Both the position numbers and the translations under genes were made by a program. A stretch of 22,263 nucleotides of DNA from Acetoanaerobium sp041831635 (GTDB lineage: Bacteria; Bacillota; Clostridia; Peptostreptococcales; Filifactoraceae): NCBI GenBank assembly GCA_041831635.1, contig JBHASY010000092.1:1-22263 (forward strand). The letters run 5' to 3'. Numbering within the stretch: the first letter of the stretch is position 1; the number at the start of each line of letters is the position of its first letter. Shown here piece by piece: positions 1-7,717 of this stretch. The notes beneath the pieces are model-generated. The model was not told where the DNA came from. It saw nothing but the letters and a program-made list of their open reading frames with translations, and did not search any database.

Positions 1-5
1 ACACC

Positions 6-1337
6 ATGAACAAAGAATTAGAGTCAAAAAAAATATCTTCCTTGCTTATACAACTATCTGTTCCGGCTATTACAAGTATGCTTATCTCTGCTATTTATAA
101 TATAGTCGATAGGATATTTGTTGAAAAAATAAGCCCTCTTGCACTTTCAGGCGTAGGTATAACTATGCCTATTCAGATACTTCAGATGGCTTTTGTCTTA
201 TTGATAGGAATAGGTTCTTCTACCCTTGTTTCTATCAAACTGGGTGAGAAAAAACCTCATGAGGCGGAAGTAATCCTTTACCAATCATATAAATACATTA
301 TGATATCTATGGCATTATTTTCTATAGCCACGATTTTTTTCATAAATCCGATACTGGATATATTAAATGTTTCAGAGGAAGTCTATCCTTATGCTAAAGA
401 CTATATCTTTATTATGGTCGCAGGTTCTATATTCGGACTTCCGGGGTTTTGTCTTAACAACTCTCTACGAGCTATAGGTGAGGCTTCCACTTCAATGAAA
501 ATAGTAGTATCAAGTGCAGTTATGAACATTTTACTGGATCCTCTTTTCATTTTCACTTTCAATATGGGAGTAAAAGGAGCTGCATTAGCTACAGTTATAT
601 CTCAAACCTATGTCACTTTTATGGTATTTTACTTGTTTGCAAAATCTAAAACTTTTCCAATTAACTTGAAATTTACTATGCCTGTAGAGAAGTCATTTTT
701 AAAGGAAATTATTCAAAATGGAGCACCGTCGTTTTATATGCAGGTTTTTGCAACAATAGTCAATATCACATTTAACAGAGCTATAGTTCAATACGGCAAT
801 GATTTGTATTTAGCTGCAATGACTATAGTTCAAGCTGTATATAGTTTTTATCATATGGTTATCTTTGGCATTATTCAAGGAGCTCAGCCTATATCAGGCT
901 ATAATTTCGGTGCAAAACGCTATGACAGAGTAAGAGAAACACTCGTGCTTACCATAGGCTCATCACTTGCTATAGCTATTGCTATGTTTGCAATAATTCA
1001 GTTTTATCCGTCACTTTTGTCAGGTATATTTACATCAAATGAAGAACTTCTTAATCTCACTAACTACTCAATGAAGTTTTACCTGCTTTTTCTTCCCCTT
1101 ACAGCACTTCACTCTGTAAGTTCACAATATTTTCAATCTGTAGAAAAACCTAAAAAAGCAAGTATTTTATCTATGCTCAGATACGGACTTATCCTAATTC
1201 CTCTTTTATTTATAATACCACGCTTTACCGGGATACAAGGGGTGTTTATAAGTAATCTTATATCAGATTTTATAGCCTCTGCCGTAGCGATATTTTTTAT
1301 ATCAAAAGAACTTTACCATCTTAAGGCAAATTCATAA
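6..1337 (+). CDS. MATE family multidrug/toxin efflux transporter
   Basis: This 443-residue integral membrane protein has the usual length of MATE exporters, which expel cationic drugs, toxins or metabolites using a Na+ or H+ gradient. The N-terminus (MNKELESKKISSLLIQLSVP followed by an AxYNIVDRIFV segment around residues 30-40) is typical of the bacterial NorM/DinF-like subgroup. About twelve hydrophobic segments follow, arranged as two similar halves; the second begins near residue 230 (the QNGAPSFYMQ region). The ATG lies 5 bases from the window edge, so the ribosome binding site and promoter cannot be seen, but the sequence starts where family members start, so I take it as complete. It is the only plus-strand gene and faces ileS tail to tail across a shared terminator, so it belongs to a separate transcription unit. 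Substrate unknown. Confidence 0.93.
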   Translation: MNKELESKKISSLLIQLSVPAITSMLISAIYNIVDRIFVEKISPLALSGVGITMPIQILQMAFVLLIGIGSSTLVSIKLGEKKPHEAEVILYQSYKYIMISMALFSIATIFFINPILDILNVSEEVYPYAKDYIFIMVAGSIFGLPGFCLNNSLRAIGEASTSMKIVVSSAVMNILLDPLFIFTFNMGVKGAALATVISQTYVTFMVFYLFAKSKTFPINLKFTMPVEKSFLKEIIQNGAPSFYMQVFATIVNITFNRAIVQYGNDLYLAAMTIVQAVYSFYHMVIFGIIQGAQPISGYNFGAKRYDRVRETLVLTIGSSLAIAIAMFAIIQFYPSLLSGIFTSNEELLNLTNYSMKFYLLFLPLTALHSVSSQYFQSVEKPKKASILSMLRYGLILIPLLFIIPRFTGIQGVFISNLISDFIASAVAIFFISKELYHLKANS

Positions 1338-1348
1338 AAATACTTCCT

Positions 1349-1385
1349 AAATAAACAGAGCAGCCTCAGACTGCTCTGTTTATTT
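1349..1385. terminator. Bidirectional intrinsic terminator between the MATE gene and ileS
   Basis: A perfect 15-bp inverted repeat (arm AAATAAACAGAGCAG) encloses a 7-base loop. The A-rich left arm and T-rich right arm supply a U-tract in either direction. It starts 11 bases after the MATE stop codon and ends 5 bases before the ileS stop codon at 1391-1393, so it can end both convergent transcripts. Confidence 0.9.
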
Positions 1386-1390
1386 ATATT

Positions 1391-4300
1391 CTATTGTTTT
1401 TCAACAGCTATCTTGGCATTATGTCCGTTGATTACATCTTCTTGCATATTTCCTGTTTCACCGTTTATTATTTCTACAGCCAAAGTCTCATCTTTGATAT
1501 AGTCGGCATGAATTTTTACAGCGTTTGCCACTTCGTCTGTAGATGTAAAGTAAACTTTTATCTTATCCATCATTTCTAAATCTTGAGCTTTTCTCATTTG
1601 TTGGATTTTAGATATAAATTCCCTTGCAAACCCTTCATTTACAAGTTCAGGAGTAAGATTAGTGTCAAGAACTATAAACAGATTTCCTTCTGTAGCAACA
1701 TCAAAGCCTTCTTTAGGAGATACGTTTATAAGAACATCATCTTTAGCAAATGCAAAGTCTTCTCCTGCAAGATTAAAAGTAATTGATTCCCCATTTTGAA
1801 GTTTATTTACAGCAGCAGGTGCATCTAAATCTGCCAACTTGCTTGAAAATTCTTTTAGCTTAGAACCTAATGTTTTTCCGAGAGTTGCAAAGTTAGGTTT
1901 CAAACTGAAATTCATATACTGATTTATGTCTTTTGAAAAAACAACTTCTTTAACATTTAATTCTTCTTCTATAAGCGGAAGTAAATCTTTCATTACTTCT
2001 TCATGAGATGCATCTATATACGCTTTTCCTATAGGCTGACGAACTTTTATTTTAGCTGCCTCTCTGGAAGCTCTTCCAAGTGTAACAAGATTTTTAACCA
2101 AATCCATTTTATGTTCCAATTTTTCATCTACCAGTTCGTCATTGCATCTAGGATAATGGCTGATATGAACAGACAGTTCTCCTGTGAGTTTTCTGTAAAG
2201 TTCTTCGGATAAAAACGGAGAAAACGGTGCAACCATTTGTGATATTCCTACTAAAATCTCAAATGTGGTATTGTAAACAGATTTTTTATCTAATGTGAGC
2301 TCAGTATCCCAGAAACGTCTTCTACTTCTTCTGATATACCAGTTTGATAAGTCCTCATTTACAAATTCTTGTATTGCTCTAACTGTTTTTGTCATATCGT
2401 ATCTTTCAAGTTCAGTTTCTACATATTTCTTCAAGTTATTGTATTTTGAAAGTATCCATCTATCAAGTTCAGGTCTTTCATTGTAAGGTATAAAAAATTC
2501 TTTAGGATCTATATTATCTGTATTTGCATATAATGAGAAGAAGTTATATACATTCCTGATAGTTCCGAAGAATTTACTTTGAACCTCTTTAAGTCCTTCA
2601 ATATCAAACTTTGTAGGATTCCATACAGGCGATACATACAGCAAGTACCATCTTAGAACATCAGCACCGTATTTATCAAACATTTCAAACGGATCTACTA
2701 CATTTCCCCTGGATTTACTCATTTTCTTTCCGTCTTTATCAAGTATGTGGTCGTTTACAAGTACGTTTTTGTATGGAGATCTTTTCATTACGAAAGTTGA
2801 TATAGCAATAAGAGAATAAAACCAGCCTCTAGTTTGGTCTATTCCCTCACATATATAATCAGCAGGGAACAATTCGTCGAAATTCTCTTTGTTTTCAAAA
2901 GGATAATGGTGTTGAGCAAAAGGCATAGATCCGGAGTCAAACCAGCAGTCTATAACATCTTTAACTCTCGTCATCTTCTCATTACACTTAGGGCATTTTA
3001 TATGAATATCGTCAACATAAGGTCTGTGAAGTTCTATTGAAGCATCTATCGGCTCTATAGATTTTTCTACCAATTCACTTATGGATCCTATAGACTCTTT
3101 ATGTCCACAACCGCAAGTCCAAATATTAAGCGGAGTTCCCCAATATCTTGAACGCGATATCGCCCAATCGTTTACATTCTCAAGCCAATTTCCAAATCTT
3201 TTTTCTCCTACATAATCAGGAAACCAATTTACCGAATTGTTATTACTTACAAGCAAGTCTTTCAGCTTTGTCATTTCTATATAGTAGCTTGGTTTAGCAT
3301 AATACAAAAGTGGTGTCTGGCATCTCCAGCAATGTGGGTAATTATGATCCATTTTTTCTTTGCTGTAGATTTTATTCTCATTAGCCAGCCATTTTATAAT
3401 ATCTACATCCAGACCCTCATCCATCACAAATCTTCCGTCCCAGATAGTTCCTATATATCTTCCGTCTTCGCCTACAGGCTGAAGTACGGGAAGTCCATAT
3501 TTTTTCCCTACATTGTAGTCATCTTCCCCAAAAGCCGGTGCAGTATGAACTATACCTGTACCGTCTTCTGTAGTAACATAATCTCCAAGCACTACAAAAA
3601 ATGCTTTTTTGTCAGTAGTTACAAATGGCATAAGTTGCTCATATTCTATATACTCAAGATCTTTTCCTAATATTTCTTCTAAAACAGTATACTCTCCTTT
3701 TAAAACCTTAGGTGCAAGAGTTTTGGAAACATAGTAGATTTCATTTTCTTGCTGTACTTTTAAATATATTTCTTTAGGAGATACTGCAAGTGCTACATTT
3801 GACGCTAATGTCCAAGGTGTAGTCGTCCATGCTAAGAAATATTCATTTTCTGTGCCTTTTCTTTTAAATTTCGCAATCAAAGTATTTGTTTTAACTTCTT
3901 TGTAACCTTGAGCTACCTCATGTGAAGCAAGTCCCGTTCCGCAACGTGAACAATAAGGAAGAATTTTATGTCCTTCATAGATATATCCCTCTTTGTTAAA
4001 CTTATCCAAAATCCACCACACAGACTCTATATAGTTATTTTCTAAAGTTATGTATGGATTATCCATATCTATAAGATATCCCATTCTTTCGGACATCTGT
4101 CTCCACTGACTTTCATACTCAAATACTGACGCTCTGCAAGCATCATTAAATTCTTTAATACCATATTCTTCTATTTCCTGTTTTGAACCGAGTTTTAGTC
4201 TTTTTTCAACTTCTATCTCAACAGGCAGTCCATGTGTATCCCAACCGGCTTTTCTTTTAACCTGATAGCCGCTCATAGTCTTATATCTACATACAGAATC

Positions 4301-4495
4301 CTTTAAAGTTCTGGATATAACGTGATGAATACCGGGTTTTCCGTTTGCAGTAGGCGGCCCTTCATAAAATACAAAAGATGTTGCTCCTTCTCTAGCCTCT
4401 ACACATTTGTCCAGCAAGCCGATTTCATTCCAAAAATCGGTTAAACTCTGTTCACTATCTTTTACCGGCGCATTGTTTAAATTCTCAAATTTCAT
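1391..4495 (-). CDS. ileS: Isoleucine--tRNA ligase, type 2 (eukaryote-like), with a swapped GXHH signature motif
   Basis: Charges tRNA-Ile with isoleucine and edits mischarged valine. The protein has 1034 residues, the usual IleRS length. The class I signature sits in GPPTANGKPGIHH (residues 46-58): residues 55-58 read G-I-H-H where most enzymes have H-x-G-H. The CP1 editing domain shows TTTPWTL (224-230) and HTAPAFGEDD (317-326) with the conserved aspartate. KMSKS is at 591-595. Cysteine pairs at 182/185, 389/392, 461/463 and 501/504 suggest metal sites. The CWFDSGSMPFAQHHYPF region (517-533) and C-terminal domain are of the type 2 form, the group that also includes mupirocin-resistant enzymes. 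ATG start with SD AAAGGGG eight bases upstream. Transcribed from its own promoter through an isoleucine T-box leader. The motif swap is a documented variant, not a sign of a broken gene: the rest of the protein is intact. Confidence 0.98.
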   Translation of the reverse strand: MKFENLNNAPVKDSEQSLTDFWNEIGLLDKCVEAREGATSFVFYEGPPTANGKPGIHHVISRTLKDSVCRYKTMSGYQVKRKAGWDTHGLPVEIEVEKRLKLGSKQEIEEYGIKEFNDACRASVFEYESQWRQMSERMGYLIDMDNPYITLENNYIESVWWILDKFNKEGYIYEGHKILPYCSRCGTGLASHEVAQGYKEVKTNTLIAKFKRKGTENEYFLAWTTTPWTLASNVALAVSPKEIYLKVQQENEIYYVSKTLAPKVLKGEYTVLEEILGKDLEYIEYEQLMPFVTTDKKAFFVVLGDYVTTEDGTGIVHTAPAFGEDDYNVGKKYGLPVLQPVGEDGRYIGTIWDGRFVMDEGLDVDIIKWLANENKIYSKEKMDHNYPHCWRCQTPLLYYAKPSYYIEMTKLKDLLVSNNNSVNWFPDYVGEKRFGNWLENVNDWAISRSRYWGTPLNIWTCGCGHKESIGSISELVEKSIEPIDASIELHRPYVDDIHIKCPKCNEKMTRVKDVIDCWFDSGSMPFAQHHYPFENKENFDELFPADYICEGIDQTRGWFYSLIAISTFVMKRSPYKNVLVNDHILDKDGKKMSKSRGNVVDPFEMFDKYGADVLRWYLLYVSPVWNPTKFDIEGLKEVQSKFFGTIRNVYNFFSLYANTDNIDPKEFFIPYNERPELDRWILSKYNNLKKYVETELERYDMTKTVRAIQEFVNEDLSNWYIRRSRRRFWDTELTLDKKSVYNTTFEILVGISQMVAPFSPFLSEELYRKLTGELSVHISHYPRCNDELVDEKLEHKMDLVKNLVTLGRASREAAKIKVRQPIGKAYIDASHEEVMKDLLPLIEEELNVKEVVFSKDINQYMNFSLKPNFATLGKTLGSKLKEFSSKLADLDAPAAVNKLQNGESITFNLAGEDFAFAKDDVLINVSPKEGFDVATEGNLFIVLDTNLTPELVNEGFAREFISKIQQMRKAQDLEMMDKIKVYFTSTDEVANAVKIHADYIKDETLAVEIINGETGNMQEDVINGHNAKIAVEKQ

Positions 4496-4667
4496 AAGTT
4501 ATCCCCTTTCATTTTATTAAAATAGGCAATTTCAAAACTATAATTAAGTATAAAAAGTTACAATTTCCAACCTTTTACTTTTAAAGTCCTCCTCTCTGAT
4601 AAAACTCTATATGCAACTTTTGCTTTTAGCAAACGTTCTCTATCTCTAATTATTTGCATTTTACAAT

Positions 4668-4693
4668 AAAAAATCCCTGCAAAAATGCAGGGA
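4668..4693 (-). terminator. T-box regulated intrinsic terminator of the ileS leader
   Basis: On the minus strand TCCCTGCA and TGCAGGGA form an 8-bp stem around a 4-base loop, followed by TTTTTT. The 5' arm overlaps the sequence that pairs with the T-box in the antiterminator, so the two structures exclude each other. It ends about 170 bases before the ileS ATG. Confidence 0.92.
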
Positions 4694-4978
4694 CGAATTA
4701 TTCGCGGTACCACCCTAATTGTCAGCGACTATTACTGCTAACCTCTTAAAAGCACTTAACATGTGCAAAACGAAAAAATCTAGTCATAAGAAAAATTAAG
4801 AAAGCACACCGGCAACAGTAAAGTTACGTACTTATAACAAATTAGCTTATTTTCGATTTTCCTGCTCCTAGGGGATTTTCATCGATATTCCTATGTAGAG
4901 TTTCCACCATTTCCTCTACTCTCTGAAATATTCATACCAACTACTCTCCTAATCACAGCATTTTCATATTCATATTTA
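4668..4978 (-). promoter_or_regulatory. T-box riboswitch leader, isoleucine-responsive, upstream of ileS
   Basis: The leader carries the canonical 14-base T-box AGGGTGGTACCGCG (minus strand, 4716-4703). Its TGGT bulge can pair with an ACCA tRNA end, which requires discriminator A73, as in tRNA-Ile. Stem I is recognisable. The lower helix TTAGG pairs with CCTAG, then comes an AGTA half of the S-turn loop, then an 8-bp helix GTTGGTAT/ATATCGAT, and on the 3' side GAAAATCC. The triplet after GAA plus one base is ATC (4876-4874), an isoleucine codon, so I read it as the specifier. A distal GGTGGAAACTC element is also present. Uncharged tRNA-Ile should stabilise the antiterminator (AGGG...TCCCT) and let ileS be transcribed; otherwise the adjacent terminator forms. 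The 5' end is inferred from the promoter spacing. Confidence 0.93.
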
Positions 4979-4984
4979 GTGACT

Positions 4985-5013
4985 ATTCTATAACATATTA
5001 TTAAAAAACGCAA
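4985..5013 (-). promoter_or_regulatory. Probable sigma-A type promoter of the ileS T-box transcript
   Basis: On the minus strand TTGCGT (5013-5008) is followed after 17 bases by TAGAAT (4990-4985), placing the start of transcription near 4978, just ahead of stem I of the T-box. The -35 box begins 5 bases past the divIVA stop codon. ileS can therefore be expressed independently of the division block, though read-through from divIVA would also enter the T-box. Confidence 0.7.
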
Positions 5014-5017
5014 GAAT

Positions 5018-5470
5018 TTATTCTATATCTCTAAAAGTATCTTCGATACTTGAAATTCCATCTTCCAGTAGAGATTTAAATTTCGCCTTGAAAGTGGCAA
5101 ACTCTTTTCTGATATTTTCATACTCCTGCTTAATCTGAATTACATCATCATTTGCCTGTTGTACTATTTTTTTAGCTTGATGATGAGCCTCATCTATTAT
5201 AAGAGAGGATTTTTTCTGAGCACTTGCATTCACTTCCTCAGCCGTCTGCTGAGCTACTATAAGGGTTTCTTTTAAAGTCTCTTCTATGGTTTTATATCTT
5301 TTAATCTGTTCTGTAAGTGCATTTAACTTATCTTTAAGTTCTATATTTTCTCTATAAAGGTCTTCGTATCCTGTTTTAATTTCATTTAGGTAATTATTTA
5401 CTTCAATCTCGTTATATCCCATAAAACCCTTTTTAAATTCTTTCCTTTCAATATCTAAAGGTGTTATCAT
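5018..5470 (-). CDS. divIVA: DivIVA family cell division/polarity protein
   Basis: DivIVA binds curved or negatively charged membrane at septa and poles and recruits partners. This 150-residue protein begins ITPLDIERKEFKKGFMGYNE, close to the family lipid-binding N-terminal domain (the F-K-K-G-F-M-G-Y-x-E-x-E-V-x-x-Y-L pattern, residues 12-28). Heptad-rich coiled coil fills most of the rest (about 32-140), and there are no membrane segments. It starts at an ATG preceded by a full AGGAGG, 5 bases away. It is last in the yggS-sepF-yggT-ylmH-divIVA series, 9 bases after ylmH, the same order as in Bacillus, where ileS also follows. Members of this superfamily (GpsB, Wag31) have differing roles; length and synteny favour DivIVA itself. 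Confidence 0.93.
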   Translation of the reverse strand: MITPLDIERKEFKKGFMGYNEIEVNNYLNEIKTGYEDLYRENIELKDKLNALTEQIKRYKTIEETLKETLIVAQQTAEEVNASAQKKSSLIIDEAHHQAKKIVQQANDDVIQIKQEYENIRKEFATFKAKFKSLLEDGISSIEDTFRDIE

Positions 5471-5479
5471 ACAGTCCTC

Positions 5480-6265
5480 CTAAAGTATTTTTTTTACTCC
5501 GGCTCTCATCTTGCCTTTCCTAGTTTCAGATATAACTTCATCAAAAATAACTCGCCCATATCCTTTAAGAGATATCAAGCTACCGTCCTTAATTTCCTTT
5601 GAGTTTGAAGAATAAAGTTCAAAATCCACGTATAATTTCTCTTTTAGTATGTATTCTTGTGCCTTTGCCCTAGATAAATTAAATATCTCGGAAATTACGG
5701 CATCAGCTCTCCTGGAAGAAACCATAATTACTTTTTCTTTATATCTCGGTACAGCCTCCATAAAGTCGGATTCATCTACTATCTTAACCGTAACCGAAGC
5801 TTTATTTATAGCAGTCAAATTAAATATGATATAATTGCTGACATTTTTATCAGTTATAATATAGGCACAGTCTTCATGAACGTGTATGTCCCCGATTTTT
5901 TCTCTTTTTATTCCAAGTGCTAACACTGCTCCTAAATAATCTCTATGACTAAGCTTATTAAATTTAAAATTCCCACTTATCTTTACAATATCATAAGGGT
6001 TTTCTAATGAATCTTCAGGTATGTAGTCAGGAAATATCTGTATTATACTTCTTTCAGACATAGCTGAAAGACTACATTCTCTAAACCTTATCGAACCTAG
6101 TCCTCTGATAATAGATATGAAGTTTCTTTTTTCAAAAGGGTTCATAAAGTCGGTATTTCTAATGTCATAATTTGAAATGACCCCTTCAGCCTTAGAAAGA
6201 TTTTTAATCATAAATTTTCTAAGTTCAGCATCTTTTATAAAAGAAGTAAGCTTTTCCTTATCCAT
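5480..6265 (-). CDS. ylmH: YlmH, S4-domain RNA-binding protein of the division cluster
   Basis: A 261-residue soluble protein with a YlmH-type central domain (HRDYLGAVLALGIKREKIGD around 106-125, then I-H-V-H-E-D) and a C-terminal S4 RNA-binding domain (about 183-245, SRRADAVISEIFNLSRAKAQ onward). S4 domains bind structured RNA. In Bacillus, YlmH has been linked to stalled large ribosomal subunits and ribosome-associated quality control, overlapping with RqcP; that is family knowledge, not visible here. Starts at ATG with a modest AGAGAG site. It lies between yggT (11-base gap) and divIVA (9-base gap), so it is almost certainly cotranscribed with both. Its constant presence beside division genes is not explained by its known RNA role. 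Confidence 0.93.
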   Translation of the reverse strand: MDKEKLTSFIKDAELRKFMIKNLSKAEGVISNYDIRNTDFMNPFEKRNFISIIRGLGSIRFRECSLSAMSERSIIQIFPDYIPEDSLENPYDIVKISGNFKFNKLSHRDYLGAVLALGIKREKIGDIHVHEDCAYIITDKNVSNYIIFNLTAINKASVTVKIVDESDFMEAVPRYKEKVIMVSSRRADAVISEIFNLSRAKAQEYILKEKLYVDFELYSSNSKEIKDGSLISLKGYGRVIFDEVISETRKGKMRAGVKKIL

Positions 6266-6276
6266 CTAATACTCTC

Positions 6277-6549
6277 TTATAAAATAAATAACATTCTTAA
6301 AATCAGATTTTTAGCAACATTTAATAGGAACAGGACAATTATAGGAGAAATATCTATCGGTCCAAGATTTATATATCTTGCTGTAAATTCTCTCACAGGC
6401 TCCATTATAGGCTCAGTAACATTATAAATAAATCTAACAGGTGCAGAATACATATTTACATTTGGAACCCAAGACAATATTACTCTTATCAAAATCAATA
6501 TCTGCAATACTTCAAAAAAGTAACTGACAGCTGTCCTAATTGCCCACAT
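6277..6549 (-). CDS. ylmG: YggT family small membrane protein (YlmG)
   Basis: A 90-residue protein with hydrophobic segments at about residues 8-27 and 65-88 and the family motif RVILSWVPN (22-30), followed by the conserved amphipathic piece FIYNVTEPIMEPVREF (40-55). Members of the YggT/YlmG/YCF19 family are found in bacteria and plastids and are tied to division or membrane organisation and osmotic tolerance, without a settled biochemical role. Strong AAGGAGA site 7 bases before the ATG. It sits 17 bases after sepF and 11 before ylmH, in Bacillus order. Length is normal for the family. Confidence 0.93.
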   Translation of the reverse strand: MWAIRTAVSYFFEVLQILILIRVILSWVPNVNMYSAPVRFIYNVTEPIMEPVREFTARYINLGPIDISPIIVLFLLNVAKNLILRMLFIL

Positions 6550-6566
6550 CTAAAGTCTCCTTTTTC

Positions 6567-7010
6567 CTAAAACATACTAAATATTGTCTTTGTTTCCAGT
6601 TCTTTTTTGATATTGCCATCTATGTCTATGTTTGAAGGAACAAGAATAAACGTAGCCTTTGACACCTTTCTGATATCTCCGTCTAAAGCATAAATCGCTC
6701 CATTTAAGAAATGAAATAAAGTTTTAGCCACTTCTTTGTCTTGAACATTTTCAAGGTTTACAACTACTACGTTTCTAGCTTTTAAGCTGTTTACTATAGT
6801 AGGGGCATCATCATATGAAACAGGTTCAAAAACCATAACCTTACTTTGGTTTTGATTATGAGCGATGCTTACTACCTTGTTTGACGAAGGTTTTGAAACA
6901 AGGGGTGTTGCAGGAAGATCTTCTTCAAAATACTCTTCTTCATCAAAATCATCTTCTCTTAGTCCTCCAAAAAGGAAGTTTGTAAATTTTTTTCCAATAC
7001 TTTCTGCCAT
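6567..7010 (-). CDS. sepF: SepF, membrane anchor of the Z-ring
   Basis: SepF polymerises, binds membrane through an N-terminal amphipathic helix and binds the FtsZ C-terminal peptide. The 147-residue protein shows these parts in order: an N-terminal helix (MAESIGKKFTNFLFGGL), an acidic linker (18-32, rich in D/E), and the core SepF domain from about residue 56 (SKVMVFEPVSYDDAPTIVNS) through VVVVNLENVQDKEVAKTLFHF to FILVPSNIDID. AGGAGGAG precedes the ATG, and the yggS stop codon lies inside that region. Because no ftsA lies in the part of the dcw cluster seen here, SepF may be the main or only FtsZ tether in this organism; that is inference. Confidence 0.96.
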   Translation of the reverse strand: MAESIGKKFTNFLFGGLREDDFDEEEYFEEDLPATPLVSKPSSNKVVSIAHNQNQSKVMVFEPVSYDDAPTIVNSLKARNVVVVNLENVQDKEVAKTLFHFLNGAIYALDGDIRKVSKATFILVPSNIDIDGNIKKELETKTIFSMF

Positions 7011-7021
7011 AACTACTCCTC

Positions 7022-7717
7022 CTATGTATAATTTCTTTCTCCAAAAATACCTGTTCCTATTCTTACCATATTTGAGCCTTCTTCTATTGCTATTTTATAA
7101 TCATTTGTCATGCCCATAGAAAGATACTTCATTTCTACATTGTCAATTGAAGAAATTGCCAGTCCATCAAATAAGGTTTTCAGCTTTTTAAAATAAGGTC
7201 TTGTCTGTTCGGGCTGAACTTCAAACGGAGCCATACCCATAAGCCCTACAATCTTTATATTATTGTAGTTGGAAGAAACTTCTTTTACAAAAGCTTCGAC
7301 ATCTTCTTCAAGCAATCCATGTTTTGTATCTTCAAGAGAAATATTTACCTGAACCAAGCACTCTATAATTATATCTTTTTCTTTTGCTCTTTTATCAATT
7401 TCTTTTGCAAGAGATATTCTATCCAGTGAATGGATTAGGTCTATTGTCTCTATTATATATTTTACTTTATTAGTCTGTAAAGTACCAATTAAGTGCCAAA
7501 CAGCTTTTTTGGATATATTTGGGTATTTTTTTTCGACTTCTTGCACTTTATTTTCCCCAAAATTTCCAATTCCTGCCTCTAAAGCCTCTTTTATTTGCTC
7601 TACTCCAACCGTCTTACTTACTGCTATTACAGTCACATCGTCATTTCTGTTACATTCCTTTAGAGTTTTTTCTATTTCTTTTGTTACAATTTCAATACTT
7701 TTTGCAATTTGACTCAT
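7022..7717 (-). CDS. yggS: YggS/YlmE family pyridoxal-phosphate homeostasis protein
   Basis: A 231-residue PLP-binding protein of the PLPBP family: an alanine-racemase-like TIM barrel without the second domain, generally without known catalysis, involved in vitamin B6 balance. The PLP lysine is in VIAVSKTV (Lys35). Other family marks are NFGENKVQE (52-60), WHLIGTLQTNK (about 75-85) and the C-terminal phosphate-binding run SNMVRIGTGIFGER. The ATG overlaps the stop codon of the HlyD-like gene (TAATG), indicating translational coupling, and an SD-like GAGGGTGAG lies just upstream. Eleven bases separate it from sepF. Matches ylmE of Bacillus by position. Confidence 0.95.
   Translation of the reverse strand: MSQIAKSIEIVTKEIEKTLKECNRNDDVTVIAVSKTVGVEQIKEALEAGIGNFGENKVQEVEKKYPNISKKAVWHLIGTLQTNKVKYIIETIDLIHSLDRISLAKEIDKRAKEKDIIIECLVQVNISLEDTKHGLLEEDVEAFVKEVSSNYNNIKIVGLMGMAPFEVQPEQTRPYFKKLKTLFDGLAISSIDNVEMKYLSMGMTNDYKIAIEEGSNMVRIGTGIFGERNYT

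Noticed and set aside
1394..3670. Several plus-strand open frames of 60-112 codons opposite ileS
   Set aside because: They lie wholly inside a well-conserved gene, have no ribosome binding sites of note and encode low-complexity Phe/Tyr/Ser-rich text, as expected from the reverse of AT-rich coding DNA.
4884..4886. ATC in GGAATATCGATG as the T-box specifier
   Set aside because: These bases pair in the 8-bp helix GTTGGTAT/ATATCGAT. The ATC at 4874-4876, right after the GAA of the specifier loop and before the lower stem, fits the T-box pattern better. Both would mean isoleucine.
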